Below are positions 36,228 through 45,788 of a stretch of 64,000 nt of DNA, in pieces. How positions within the stretch are numbered: position 1 is the first letter of the stretch; the number at the start of each line of letters is the position of its first letter. Origin of the DNA: Pseudevernia furfuracea (Eukaryota > Ascomycota > Lecanoromycetes > Lecanorales > Parmeliaceae); assembly GCA_022315425.1 (NCBI GenBank), contig JAIUPT010000050.1:1612001-1676000 (forward strand). The letters are read 5' to 3'. The position numbers and the translations under genes are program-made. The notes below the pieces were generated by a model. That model saw only the letters and a program-made list of their open reading frames with translations, searched no databases and was not told where the DNA came from.

Positions 36228-37175
36228 TATTTACTAACCGAAAAGATATAAAATAAAATAAGATATTAATCTCTTATATCATATCATGATATGAAATAAT
36301 ATAAGATCTCTAGATTCTATATCACTATGAAATGATATGAGATTTTACTAGTATTATATCATGAAACGATATATCTCTAGAATTTTCTATAGAATATTCT
36401 ATTTAACTGCTGAGAGTACTACTAAGAAGTATTGCTGACTAGAATAATGACTAGAATAGTAATGCTGAGAATATTGCTGACTAGAATAGTGATGCTGAGA
36501 GTACTGCTGAGAGTACTGCTGAGTGTCGCATTAAGTGTCGCATTGAGTGTCGCATTAAGTGTTTCGTTAAGTGCTTTTGTTTGGCCGAAGGCCATGACTG
36601 TCGGCAAGGGATGTCGAAAATTGATCACCGAATCATTGTTCTTCCGCGCCGCGCATCCCACCACTTCAACACTATTCTAGTCATTATTCTAGCCAGCAGT
36701 GCTTCCAGTAGTAAGGTACTCTTAGTATCACTATTCTAGCTAGTAGTACCCCCAGCATCATTATTCTAATCATTATTCTAGCCAGCAGTATTCGACCTAG
36801 CGCAACTTTCTTCGCACACAAGTGTGCCCTGATTCTAGTCATTAATCATTATTCTAGTCAGCAGTACTCCCAGCCTCACTATTCTAGTTAGTAGTGCTCT
36901 CAGCATCACTATTCTAATCATTATTCTAGTTAGTAGTACTTCTAAGCAGTGCTCCCAGCAAAATTCTTATCTTATTCGCCACATGGGATATCCCACCTAG
37001 AATATCCCATGGGATATTCCTGGTTTATATCGTCCCGTGGGATATCCCACTTTGATATCGTCTCATATCTTTATAAAGGTATGGTATCTGACCCCCTCGA
37101 TCTCATATCATGGTATGGCATGAGACCAGTTGGGATGAGATATTCCGTGGGATATATCATATCTTTTCGGCCAGT
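36228..37175. repeat. Large inverted-repeat (fold-back) element at the island border
   Basis: Left arm core 36407-36512 (repeats of GCTGACTAGAATAATGACTA and GATGCTGAGAGTACTGC) is the near-perfect reverse complement of 36865-36962 (CATTATTCTAGTCAGCAGTA). Weaker outer similarity reaches AACCGAAAAGATAT (36237) and ATATCTTTTCGGCC (37158-37171). The left outer arm is AT-shifted and the right one is not. The centre holds a 12 bp GTGTCGCATTAA-type tandem repeat (36531-36584) and about 240 bp of ordinary composition. No ORF. Confidence 0.7.
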
Positions 37176-37884
37176 AACGTCAATAGATAAGCTTCGTCAT
37201 CTTAACGACTTCGAATCCTTTTCTTTAAAAGATAAAGAAATTAAAACTATAAAAGACTAGATTTATTAACGATAAGCTAATAAACTCAGAGTATTAAAAG
37301 ACGTAAAGTCGTAATAAAGTTTAATAGTGTATATTGATAGTAGAACTAGTTTCTAAAGGATTCGTACTTTAAAACTCAAAGACATGTCAAATAATAATAA
37401 CACCTTGTCAAGCCCATCAAGAGGACGGGATAGCCCATCACGGGGGGGGATCCTGAACCCTGAAAGAAAGCCCCACCAAATCCCATGAGCAGACGGCTCA
37501 ATGGCGCTTACAGCATTACGGCCTGACATTCGGAAACTTTCTCGGGTGGATTGGTAATCGATGGTAGTGATCAGACAAATACAAACAGCGGTATGTGCAA
37601 ACGAAAAATCTGACAGCCGACTTTGGAAATATTGATGACAACCGGACGCATCCATATAAAGTAAAAGCCGTATTGCACCCTTCTTTCAGGAAGTTACAAG
37701 GCGTCTCTCCTAGGTTATTGAGTGTACCCGTAAGGTTAAGACCCACGCGATTGACAGTAGCACATGTTCCGTTTTATGATTACATCGATTAACATCTAGA
37801 TAGCTTAGGGCATCATCTCCGTTATTATTGCCTAGGCTTTCAGATCTCCTCCTTGAACGGATTCAAGGATACCTCCAATAAAAA
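37176..37884. other. Intergenic, upstream of the UbiA gene
   Basis: No supported gene. The right end is the promoter and leader of the gene at 37885. Confidence 0.4.
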
Positions 37885-38952
37885 ATGAGTGTGTCCCTGA
37901 AAGAGGCGTCGAACAAGGACTGGCGGGAAGGTCAAGCCCAGACGAAGTCTCCTCCAGTAAGAACATTGTTTTCATATCATCTGGAGTAGCAAGAATGGCA
38001 ATAATGTTGAATTTGGCAGGTTCGACCCCGATTCGCCTTACTGGCTCTTGTCAAAACACTCTGGCTTTTTACCGAGAGCGACTTTGCAACTTTTGTATTT
38101 CCCGACACATTGTTCGGGATTGCCGCCGCGCTCTCCGGTCCCCGCTTGACCAACAATGCCTCTCCTGACCTTCTAAAAGTCTTAAGAAGACTGCCGTCCG
38201 TTATCCTATGGAACTGGTTGAACCTTCTCATCTTTGACCTCGCCAACCAGAGGCACCCAGAATCTGTGGTTGAAGATACGGTCAACAAGCCATGGAGACC
38301 GCTACCATCCGGCCGTATCAGTATCGCCCAAACCCGGCGCTTGCTTTTGTTCGCACTTCCAGTCGTACTGGGCATCAATTATTATCTTGGGGCTTGGGAG
38401 GAAACGGTATTACTGTTTACTTTGACCTGGATATATAACGATCTTGGCGGGGGAGACGATGGCTTTATTGTTCGCAATCTTGTCATTGCTGTAGCTTTTT
38501 CTCAGTACAATAAGGGGGCATTACGCGTCGCTGCTCGTATAGGCTTCTCGGTCCCCCCAACAGCATGGTGGTGGCTGTGCATCACGAGTGGCGTGATCGG
38601 AACGACGATGCACATTCAAGATCTGAAAGACCAAGAGGGAGACCGCGCCAGGAACAGGCACACTGCTCCCTTAGTTCTCGGTGACGGACCAGCACGATGG
38701 ACAATTGCGATCCCGACGGCAATCTGGTCCGTTGCATGCCCGACTGTCTGGCAGCTCGACTTTCTGGGCTACGCTTTGCCCGTCGGTGTCGGGATGATCA
38801 TCGTCATCCGAGTGTTGTTGTTGCGCGGGTTCGTAGCCGACAAGCGCACGTGGTGGTTGTGGACAGCGTGGACGGGAATTATATGGATGACCCCCCTGTT
38901 AAAAGATTACAGCGTTTTTGCTCGGTTTCTACAAAGTATAAAAACGGGATAA
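37885..38952 (+). CDS. UbiA-family membrane terpene cyclase/prenyltransferase
   Basis: Two exons: 37885-37956 and 38020-38952, with a 63 bp intron GTAAGA..GGCAG in phase 0, giving 334 aa. Without the intron no ATG reaches the conserved N-terminal region (VRPRFALLALVKTLWLFTES). Residues 88-118 read WNWLNLLIFDLANQ..., followed by NKPWRPLPSGRIS (113-125), the first Asp-containing motif of fungal UbiA proteins. DLKDQEGD at 225-232 is the second DxxxD-type motif. Several hydrophobic helices lie between and after. Known: this subfamily includes the fumagillin pathway beta-trans-bergamotene synthase (Fma-TC) and related enzymes that bind prenyl diphosphate and Mg2+ in the membrane. Inferred: makes or transfers a terpenoid, with products modified by the adjacent P450 and SDR. 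Confidence 0.82.
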
Positions 38953-39357
38953 GAAAATGTAAAGCAACCACCAAGGCAAGCACAAGATTGGGCTTTTCTG
39001 CGCGCGTCCAAGGAGAGCTTGTATTTGATCATGCTCACAGTTGTTGTTCGGATCCAACTGATGCCTTTTTCCACAACGACTCGTTGACGGAGAACTCTGT
39101 TACACAAGAACACTCTCACCGATTGACTTGATCTGTCATATGAGTCTAGTGCATCCTTCGCACTGGCATTCTTCGGAGAGAAGAAGTACATCTTGGTAAG
39201 GTAACACTTGAGGTATCATGATAGGCTTGGTACCTCTGCATCGAAGAAAAGCGTCTTTGGTCTACAGGTAGCAGATCATGACTCAGTCATGTCGAATCAT
39301 GTTTATGACCTGAAGAGGACGAGATTATGATTAGAGCCTAGATTCCTTTGCAAAAGG
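38953..39357. other. Intergenic, nothing recognised
   Basis: No supported coding frame between the UbiA gene and the P450 fragment. Confidence 0.4.
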
Positions 39358-39482
39358 GACCGGATCACTTGGTGTTCCGCTACGGCGCGCAAGCCTGTCC
39401 GGGCCGGTTTTTCGCTATCCACGAAGCCAAAGTCGTCAAGAAGACGCGTATCATAGTAGCGTTGTTAGAGTTGATTAAGTAA
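39358..39482 (+). pseudogene. Cytochrome P450 fragment (heme-binding exon only)
   Basis: GPDHLVFRYGAQACPGRFFA then IHEAKVVKKTRIIVALLELIK and a TAA at 39480-39482. FxxGxxxCPGRFFA is the heme-ligand loop of fungal P450s of the kind often found in terpenoid pathways; the ligand Cys codon is at 39396-39398. No upstream I-helix or ExxR can be found and the tail runs into a repeated sequence, so this is a leftover. It is distinct from the intact P450 downstream, whose loop reads FSTGPYGCIGRPLA. Confidence 0.75.
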
Positions 39483-39786
39483 GGTAGTTGTAATAGATTC
39501 GATTTCTATTGACGCTAATATAATGATATTGTGATGCTTTCCTTTTTCTAATAACGTCAATATCTCGAGTTATCGTAGTTTTCTTAAAGATTTAGGGTTC
39601 GATTTTCGATCTGATCTGGCTTAAGTGCAGCAGCAGTGCGTTTCAGTGATTGATCTCGTGAGGGTTCGCACTCGTTATGTGGATCGCGTTGTAGGGGTTG
39701 GTTTAGTAGTTGTAATAGGTTCGGTTTCTATTGGCGCGGGTATAATAATGGTGCTGCGGTGCTTTCCTTTTTCAGCAGTACTCGTA
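39457..39786 (+). repeat. Pair of about 100-bp direct repeats, first copy RIP-like
   Basis: 39457-39556 and 39687-39786 share GCGTTGT, TAGTTGTAATAG, TTTCTATTG and TGCTTTCCTTTTTC in order. Where they differ, the first copy has A or T for G or C. They could be degraded LTRs or TIR-less remnants of a small element with a 130 bp interior. Confidence 0.5.
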
Positions 39787-39923
39787 GGCCTGACTAAGCC
39801 TCGTATTCCAGTACTTAGCCGAATTACCGCTTCAATAACAATTATTTCTCGGCACTTCGCTATCTTTCAATGAACATGCAACCCCGGAAGTGCCACCGAA
39901 GCAACGGACGTGGCTGTCTCGCG

Positions 39924-39963
39924 CTGAATCCTTCTGAATCCTTCTGAATCCTTCTGAATCCTT
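39924..39963 (+). repeat. 10-bp minisatellite
   Basis: Four perfect copies of CTGAATCCTT, bracketed by GCTGTCTCG on both sides. Confidence 0.9.
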
Positions 39964-40309
39964 CGCTGTCTCGATAGGCTTTGTGAAGCATGTAGATAAA
40001 ACGAGAGGCTGCTCATATGCTGTTTTCCACACCATCCTAACTCCCGTTCTCCAGAAATTCGCCGAGCAAGATAAGCGCCTCTCTCTTGCATGTATCAATG
40101 AGCTTCATCACGAGATAAACACAATTCGCCGCTTCGTCGAAACGGCTCGGACGAGAGGGCCCTTGCACTCTAAGTGGGTAAGCATAACCCGCCCTCGCTG
40201 ATCCTAATCCATCTCTTACCTGTCTGCACTAATCGATCACTGTCCGCATTCTTAGTCTTTTTCCTGCAACGTGACACCCGTGGACTTCCAAGTTTCACAG
40301 CGGAGATCA

Positions 40310-42180
40310 ATGGCTTTGGGCTACATTGCTACGTTCGCAACAGGCGCCTTGTCTCATGTATGCTATTTCAATAGGGGCGAGCATCATTTTTATAGTGCTA
40401 GATACGTGCAAATATTCGCCACTGCGTTTGTTGCTGCTTTGATTCTCCTCTGCCAGTGGGGAGAGCCAAAAGGCAAGGCTCTTGCCCAAGTAACAGCAAT
40501 CGCCGTCTTTTATCTCGTTGGTCTCTATACGAGTTTGGTCATATACCGCTCGCTTATTCATCCTCTCAACCAGTTCCCAGGGCCATTCGGGGCCAGAATT
40601 TCGAGTTTTTGGCTGTCAGCACATCTGAAAGACGGCGATGCCTTTCGACAAGTTCAGAAACTGCATGAAAAGTACGGCGCGTTTGTCAGGGTGGGATCTT
40701 CAGACTTGTCAGTAACGCATCCCAAGGCTGTCAGTGCCGTCTATGGTTTGGGCTCCAATTGTACGAAAGCGGCATGGTACGATCTCACGAAGCCTATGTT
40801 GTCTCTGCAAACGCTGCGTGTTAAAACTTTGCATGATCAGAGGCGGCGTATCTGGAGTCCAGCTTTCAGCGACAAGGCCCTTCGTGGATATGAGCAGAGA
40901 GTTCAGAAATATCAAAATATTCTTATAGATCAGATTGAGAGTTTCCACGGTCAATCGATCAATGTGAGCAAATGGTTCAACTTGTATAGCTTCGATATAG
41001 TGGGAGACCTCGCCTTTGGTACCTCATTCAAGATGCTGGAAGCGAGCGAAGAGCACTGGGCTATCAAGCTGCTTAACGAAGGCATCGAGCCACTTTCGTT
41101 CATGTTTCCAGTATGGTTCTTTAGGTTCATGACGACAGTTCCAGGACTCATGGGAGACTGGTGGAAGTTTACTGACTACTGCGCCCAAAGACTAGACGAC
41201 AGAATGAGAGTAAGCTGCTCAGGTCGTCTTAAGGATTCAGATCAGTTAACCTCAGCTAGGCAAAAGTTGACAATCCCGATATCATGACGATGCTCTTGAA
41301 CCCTTTGAAAGGATTAAAACCAAACCCACAAGAGCTGGCTATGCTAAGAGGAGACTCTCAACTCATCGTCGTCGCTGGAAGGTAAACACATAGTAGCCCT
41401 CAATAAGGAAATACTGCTTTGTGTGGTTGACTAACTTATTCGGAACTCCAGCGATACCACTGCTGGAACTCTAACCCACATTATGCTCGAGCTTACCCGA
41501 CACCCGGAGCAAATCCAGAAGTTACGCGAGGAGCTTGCTTCATACATGCCAGATTCCAACACGGAGGTTTTGCACCAGGACATTGCCAACCTGGATCACC
41601 TAAATGCGATTATATATGAGACATTGTGCATGTATCCGCCAGTGCCTACCGCGCTGCCGCGTAAGACACCGCCAGAGGGGATCAAGATTGGAGGAGAGTA
41701 TATCCCTGGAAATATGACGATTTGGTGTCCTCAGTATGCCATTGGGCGAAGTAGGTAATAGCGGCACAAGCACCTCGTTTGGGCTTGCGTATGTGTCCTG
41801 TGCTCACTTCTTTTCGCAGAAGAAGAGATCTATACACACGCGAGCGAGTTCGTGCCTGAACGCTGGTATCTGTACCCGGACATGATCAAGGAAAAGTCTG
41901 CTTGGGCACCATTCTCTACCGGTATGTCAGAGTACACAGAGCTACCATACGCTCAATTCGCTCTTTCTTTCTCTAATTCCCTTGTGCAGGTCCCTATGGG
42001 TGCATAGGCCGACCTCTCGCTCTGATGAATCTCCGTACGACTGTGGCACGTTTGATCATGAACTTCAATGTGAAATTTTCACAATCAAGTGATCAAAACA
42101 GTAGCATTTTCGAGGTTGGGATGAGAGAGCACTTCACCCTGTGTCCAGCGGAACTGAGGCTGTGCTTTGAGAAGCGGTGA
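40310..42180 (+). CDS. Cytochrome P450 monooxygenase (ExxR arginine replaced by Cys)
   Basis: Five exons: 40310-41209, 41260-41381, 41452-41750, 41820-41921, 41990-42180; 537 aa. All four introns are 50-70 bp with GTAAGC/GTAAAC/GTAGGT/GTATGT donors. The start is the first ATG of the frame. The N-terminus has a GEHH motif and two hydrophobic segments (about 30-46 and 57-80), as in ER-anchored fungal P450s, then the proline hinge PLNQFPGPFG. I-helix: VAGSDTTAG, formed across intron 2. Heme loop: FSTGPYGCIGRPLA with ligand Cys about 479. ExxR is E397-T-L-C400, followed by MYPPVP; the invariant Arg codon is TGC. PERW motif intact. Likely oxidises the product of the UbiA enzyme if active. Confidence 0.88.
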
Positions 42181-42766
42181 CTGGTGAGAGAAATTTAGTG
42201 AATGAATGAGCGAATGAGAGTAGGATCTTGGGTGCGTCGAGCCGCTCAAGGCAAAGAGACACAGAAAATTACATGGGGGGAGAAGAGGTAGCTTTAGAGC
42301 TGCCACTGTAAGCGGTTTACAATTATGTTTTGACAGAGGTCTTGAAGTACCTACATCTCAGAATAGAGCCAATGCTATGCTAAATGGTGTGTAAATAGAT
42401 CCATCAATCTCATTGTTGCTTCACGAACGGGGCTGCGTTGCTCATGCCGTTGCTCTCTTCTTTGAAATATACGCTATCTCAAGAATGGCAGAAAATAATA
42501 ATAAAATCAAGATCTATAAGTTTTAAATCTCGCGAAGTATAATTATTCTTATTAAGAAAGATAAGATTAGACGACTTGAATAGATACGTATATAATTAAA
42601 TATCATAGTAGATGATATATTTAAACGACATTTCAGCTAATCGTAATTTTCTTCTTCAACATTCACTGAGGTCAATACTATCAAATTAAATAAGCAATTG
42701 TTCAACTTTCCCCAGCCAAGGACAAACTAAGGCAACAGAGTGAGATGGACCCAGAGGTCGAACTCG
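42181..42766. other. Intergenic with AT-rich patch
   Basis: 42487-42660 is strongly AT-rich like the RIP island but matches no element recognised here. It lies between the convergent P450 and SDR genes. Confidence 0.45.
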
Positions 42767-43519
42767 CTACCAAGGATACAACCCGTCATCGCCTCTATTA
42801 TGCAAGAATTTCCCAGCATCCGCATCTCGCTTGCCGTCCACAATATCGAGCAAGCCGCGCGCGCTCCCCTCGCCCGTCGGCGCCCCCTGCTCCACTTTGG
42901 CCTGCCGCATACCCGCCAGATCCGTCACAACATAGCCCGGACAGAAGGCAAACACCTTGATCCCGTCCTTTTGGTACTCCCACGCATCGCACGCCACGAG
43001 CATGTTCAGCGCGGCCTTGCTGATCCGGTAGGCCTTGTAGTCCTCCTGACGAGCGGGAATGCCCACGTCAGAGCGTAGTCCGATCGAGCCGAGCATGCTG
43101 GATACGTATATCACGCGGGCTGTACTGTTGGCTTTTTTCAGCAGTGGGGCGAAAGCCTGTGTGACGAGGCCTGGCGAGATGGCGTTCGTCGAGAGAGTCT
43201 CACGAAGCACCTCCCGGTCGAAAGTGAGCGGGCAGATGCCGGCGTTGTTGATGAGGATGTCTAGCCGGCCCCACTGCGACGCAACGTCTTCCCTGGCCGC
43301 ATCGATTGACGAGTCCGATGTGATGTCCAGCTGCACGAGGCTGATGGAGCCGGCGAGTTTCCGGCTTTGGATCTGCGCCAGGGCCGCTCGACCCTTTTCC
43401 AAGGAGCGGCTGCCCATGATAACATGGTAGTGTGATTGGGAGGCTAAGAGTGCGCATGTCTCGAATCCGATACCATTGTTCCCGCCTGTGATAAGTGCGA
43501 CCACGGTCTTATCTGCCAT
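42767..43519 (-). CDS. Short-chain dehydrogenase/reductase, carbonyl-reductase-like
   Basis: Single exon, 250 aa, ATG at 43519. NAD(P)-binding TGGNNGIG at 11-18, D65 region LDIT, NNAG at 91-94, catalytic Ser 140/141 (YVSSML), Tyr164 and Lys168 (YRISK), and CPGYVVTDL near 193. An Arg following the first beta-alpha unit (SRS, 37-39) suggests NADPH use (inference). Convergent with the P450 and about 590 bp from it, so possibly part of the same pathway. Both flanks are AT-rich patches, but the coding sequence itself is GC-normal and intact. Confidence 0.85.
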   Translation of the reverse strand: MADKTVVALITGGNNGIGFETCALLASQSHYHVIMGSRSLEKGRAALAQIQSRKLAGSISLVQLDITSDSSIDAAREDVASQWGRLDILINNAGICPLTFDREVLRETLSTNAISPGLVTQAFAPLLKKANSTARVIYVSSMLGSIGLRSDVGIPARQEDYKAYRISKAALNMLVACDAWEYQKDGIKVFAFCPGYVVTDLAGMRQAKVEQGAPTGEGSARGLLDIVDGKRDADAGKFLHNRGDDGLYPW

Positions 43520-43619
43520 TTTCGGGGGAACAAATTTTGCTTTGCAATTCTATTGGTTATGGTCATTGGTGGGAGGATGACTTGTTAAGCTGCAAGAACT
43601 CTGCGGCCGTAGGGCCAAG

Positions 43620-44030
43620 TGGCGTATGACGTAAAAGCAAAAGGTTTTTCTATGTTATATTATATATTAAGTAAGATTAAAAGTATCTAATATCTTTTAG
43701 AATAATATCAAGAAAATTATCTAAATCTCATATTATGTATTATATATTTTCGATCACTAAGTCTTATAATACTTCTTTTTATTTTATTAATATTCGACTC
43801 TATTTTATAGAGAGTTAATAAGTCTTAATATTATATATCGTATAACGAGTTTCTAATACTAAATATAAATTTAATAGACGTATTCTTTATAGAGAATAGA
43901 TCTTATTTAAGAGTAGTATAAGTATTTATATTCTATTAGCGTTTCATCTTCTACTCGAATTAATATCTTTTAGAAATTGCTTATCTAAGAGGTTCACTGA
44001 TTATAGATATTGATATCTACGACGTAAAGC
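43620..44030. other. AT-rich RIP-like patch
   Basis: About 390 bp of strongly AT-rich sequence with no ORF. It abuts and probably truncates the 3' end of the F-box-like pseudogene. Origin not recognised. Confidence 0.5.
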
Positions 44031-44558
44031 TCATTTGATTAGGCTCGTACTATTGATCCTAGGAGGGATTAGGAAGTGATGAGAGGAAACTGGCTGGTAA
44101 AAAACGTACCATACTTCTCGTGTAGATCGGGCATCTCCTTGGTGCATGCATTTGGGTGTTTTGTTCTGTTCCAATTTGACGCATACAGTCTCTGTGTTCA
44201 AATGGCATCCTTGAAACTGACGTCTCGGGAAAGTCATTTTCCCAGCAGTCACCACGACGCGGAATGCGCGGTTGTACATGATCGTGGTGCCCTCGATGTA
44301 TAGTTGACGGCCAGCTCGGAGTGTGGCAGTCTTCACCATCGCCTCGGTATTGGACCAGCCGTGCAACGCGCCGGGGGTAATCATTAATATTCAAATCCCC
44401 CAAATCTCTGTCTTGAGGACGTGACGGAGAGGCACGTAATCGTGATAGCCATCAAAGACTTGGATCTCCGGGAGGTCTGGCAGAAGATAGCCTAGGATCT
44501 TGTAGCGGACCTCGAGAGGTAATGCCGTCAGGGTGGACTGCTGGGAGGCGGTTTCCAT
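44031..44558 (-). pseudogene. F-box-like gene interrupted by one TGA
   Basis: From ATG 44558: METASQQSTLTALPLEVRYK, then an ILGYLLPDLPEIQVF segment, the LPxEVRxxI start of fungal F-box-like proteins. A TGA at 44393-44391 interrupts the frame. The same frame continues with LRAGRQLYIEGTTIMYNRAF, the usual cRQLyxEgtxilY segment. The 3' part runs to 44031, possibly through a donor GTACGT near 44108, and then meets AT-rich sequence. Inferred: recently inactivated paralogue of the 11.8-12.5 kb gene family. A splice that removes the stop cannot be fully excluded. Confidence 0.65.
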
Positions 44559-44659
44559 ATTCGAAGAAGAGTGGGTCGTTGTAAGGTTGGAGGCGGCTCC
44601 AGGTTAGATGAGTGCTGCTCGCCAGTGTGTTTTAATTGCGGTGTGGAGATTATTCCAAA

Positions 44660-44738
44660 GGTTGGAGGAAGGTAGGACCAGAGTCGGCCGAATTCAGGCG
44701 TGACGAATGAGGCTTAGTGGCAAGTGGGAGCCGATTGG
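44660..44738 (-). promoter_or_regulatory. Shared upstream module, copy C, with CCAAT box
   Basis: GACGAATGAGGCTTAGTGGC at 44702-44721 and, on the minus strand, CCAAT (ATTGG at 44734-44738) just upstream, as in copy B. Lies about 145 bp upstream of the pseudogene ATG. GTGTTAAC at 44769 is also shared with the region of copy A. Confidence 0.6.
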
Positions 44739-45398
44739 TCGGAGAAGTGGCGAATTGTGAAAGCAGGTGTGTTAACAAAAAGTGTTTAGATGCTCGGTAT
44801 TGGTAATGATGAATGCTGGCAACATCTACATACTTATCAGCGGCTTCATCCACTGAGGGGACTCGGCTTGCTCGGATTCCCTCGGAGCCAGAATAGAGAG
44901 AGTCGCCAATGCCACAAATGCCACAACTTTAGGAAGTCGTTGATTTTCGACGCTGAGAACAGGCTGTTTTGGGCCACTTGCATTGACCGTACCTATTTAA
45001 AATACTTTTACTATCATATGGTCACAAGTCTTTATTACGTGGAAAGAAGAAAGGAAGGAGGAGAAACGAGTGGAAGGTGCTTTTGTGTGGAGCGCGTTTA
45101 ACGAGTGCGGTCATTGCGACATGCTGATGAGCAAGTTCATTGGATAGAGGTTACAACTTCGTGACTCGCGAGTTGACAAGGAGACGACATGAAGAGGGCA
45201 ACTTGTAGATCCGACATCTTGTACACCTTTTATCCCCCTAAAGAACATATACTTATACATTCCCAAACACAACTCTAAAACGATGGCCATTTGTTGTAAA
45301 GACTCCTGTCCGGGCTAGAATGTTCCATTCGTTGTCAAGCCTTCCATTATACTACCTCGTCGGGGCTAAGGGCCTCCATCCTTCCTTTCCAGAATCTC
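44739..45398. other. Intergenic, nothing recognised
   Basis: A plus-strand frame at 44790-45101 starts with ATG but has no homology or domain signal and is not called. Confidence 0.35.
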
Positions 45399-45788
45399 TT
45401 ACAGCATCGCAGCGCCTCCAACAACGGCAGCCAGTCCTCCAGCAACTGCCCAATCAGGCGCTAGCATCGCGGCGGCGGCAGCTTTAGTCGCAGCGGTGCT
45501 GGCGGAACTTGAGGTGGCGGTGCTGGTTTTGGAGGTAGCGGAGCTGGAGGTAGCGGAGGAGGTCTCTGTTCGGACACAGCGAGTATCAGTAACAGCTCCT
45601 TCGTAAAATTTGAACAGGGGAGGTTTTTGTTTACGCGAGCTTGCTATAGCTGAGGAGCCGACGGCGTCACCGGGTCCGTTATTGGTACTGCCACTGTCTC
45701 CACTACCGCTGGAACCGACTGGTGATTGGGGGATGGCGTAAGCAAAGGTGAAAAGAGTTAAGGCGACGAGGAATTTGAGGAGCTGCAT
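45399..45788 (-). CDS. Small secreted Ser/Thr-rich GPI-anchor-like protein
   Basis: ATG at 45788 gives MQLLKFLVALTLFTFAYAIP, a clear signal peptide. The body is Gly/Ser and then Ser/Thr/Ala-rich. The C-terminus ends in a short hydrophobic stretch (AGGLAAVVGGAAML) typical of GPI-anchor signals. A 69 bp stretch at 45634-45566 has intron signals (GTAAAC..TACTGAT..AACAG) and is a multiple of three. The spliced form is 106 aa and the unspliced form 129 aa, the extra part carrying KFYEGAVTDTRCVRT. Likely a cell-wall or surface protein (inference). Confidence 0.68.
   Translation of the reverse strand: MQLLKFLVALTLFTFAYAIPQSPVGSSGSGDSGSTNNGPGDAVGSSAIASSRKQKPPLFKFYEGAVTDTRCVRTETSSATSSSATSKTSTATSSSASTAATKAAAAAMLAPDWAVAGGLAAVVGGAAML

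Noticed and set aside
38110..38952. 280-aa single-exon version of the UbiA gene
   Set aside because: Begins at TTG and lacks the conserved N-terminal segment; a 63 bp intron joins an ATG exon at 37885 in phase.
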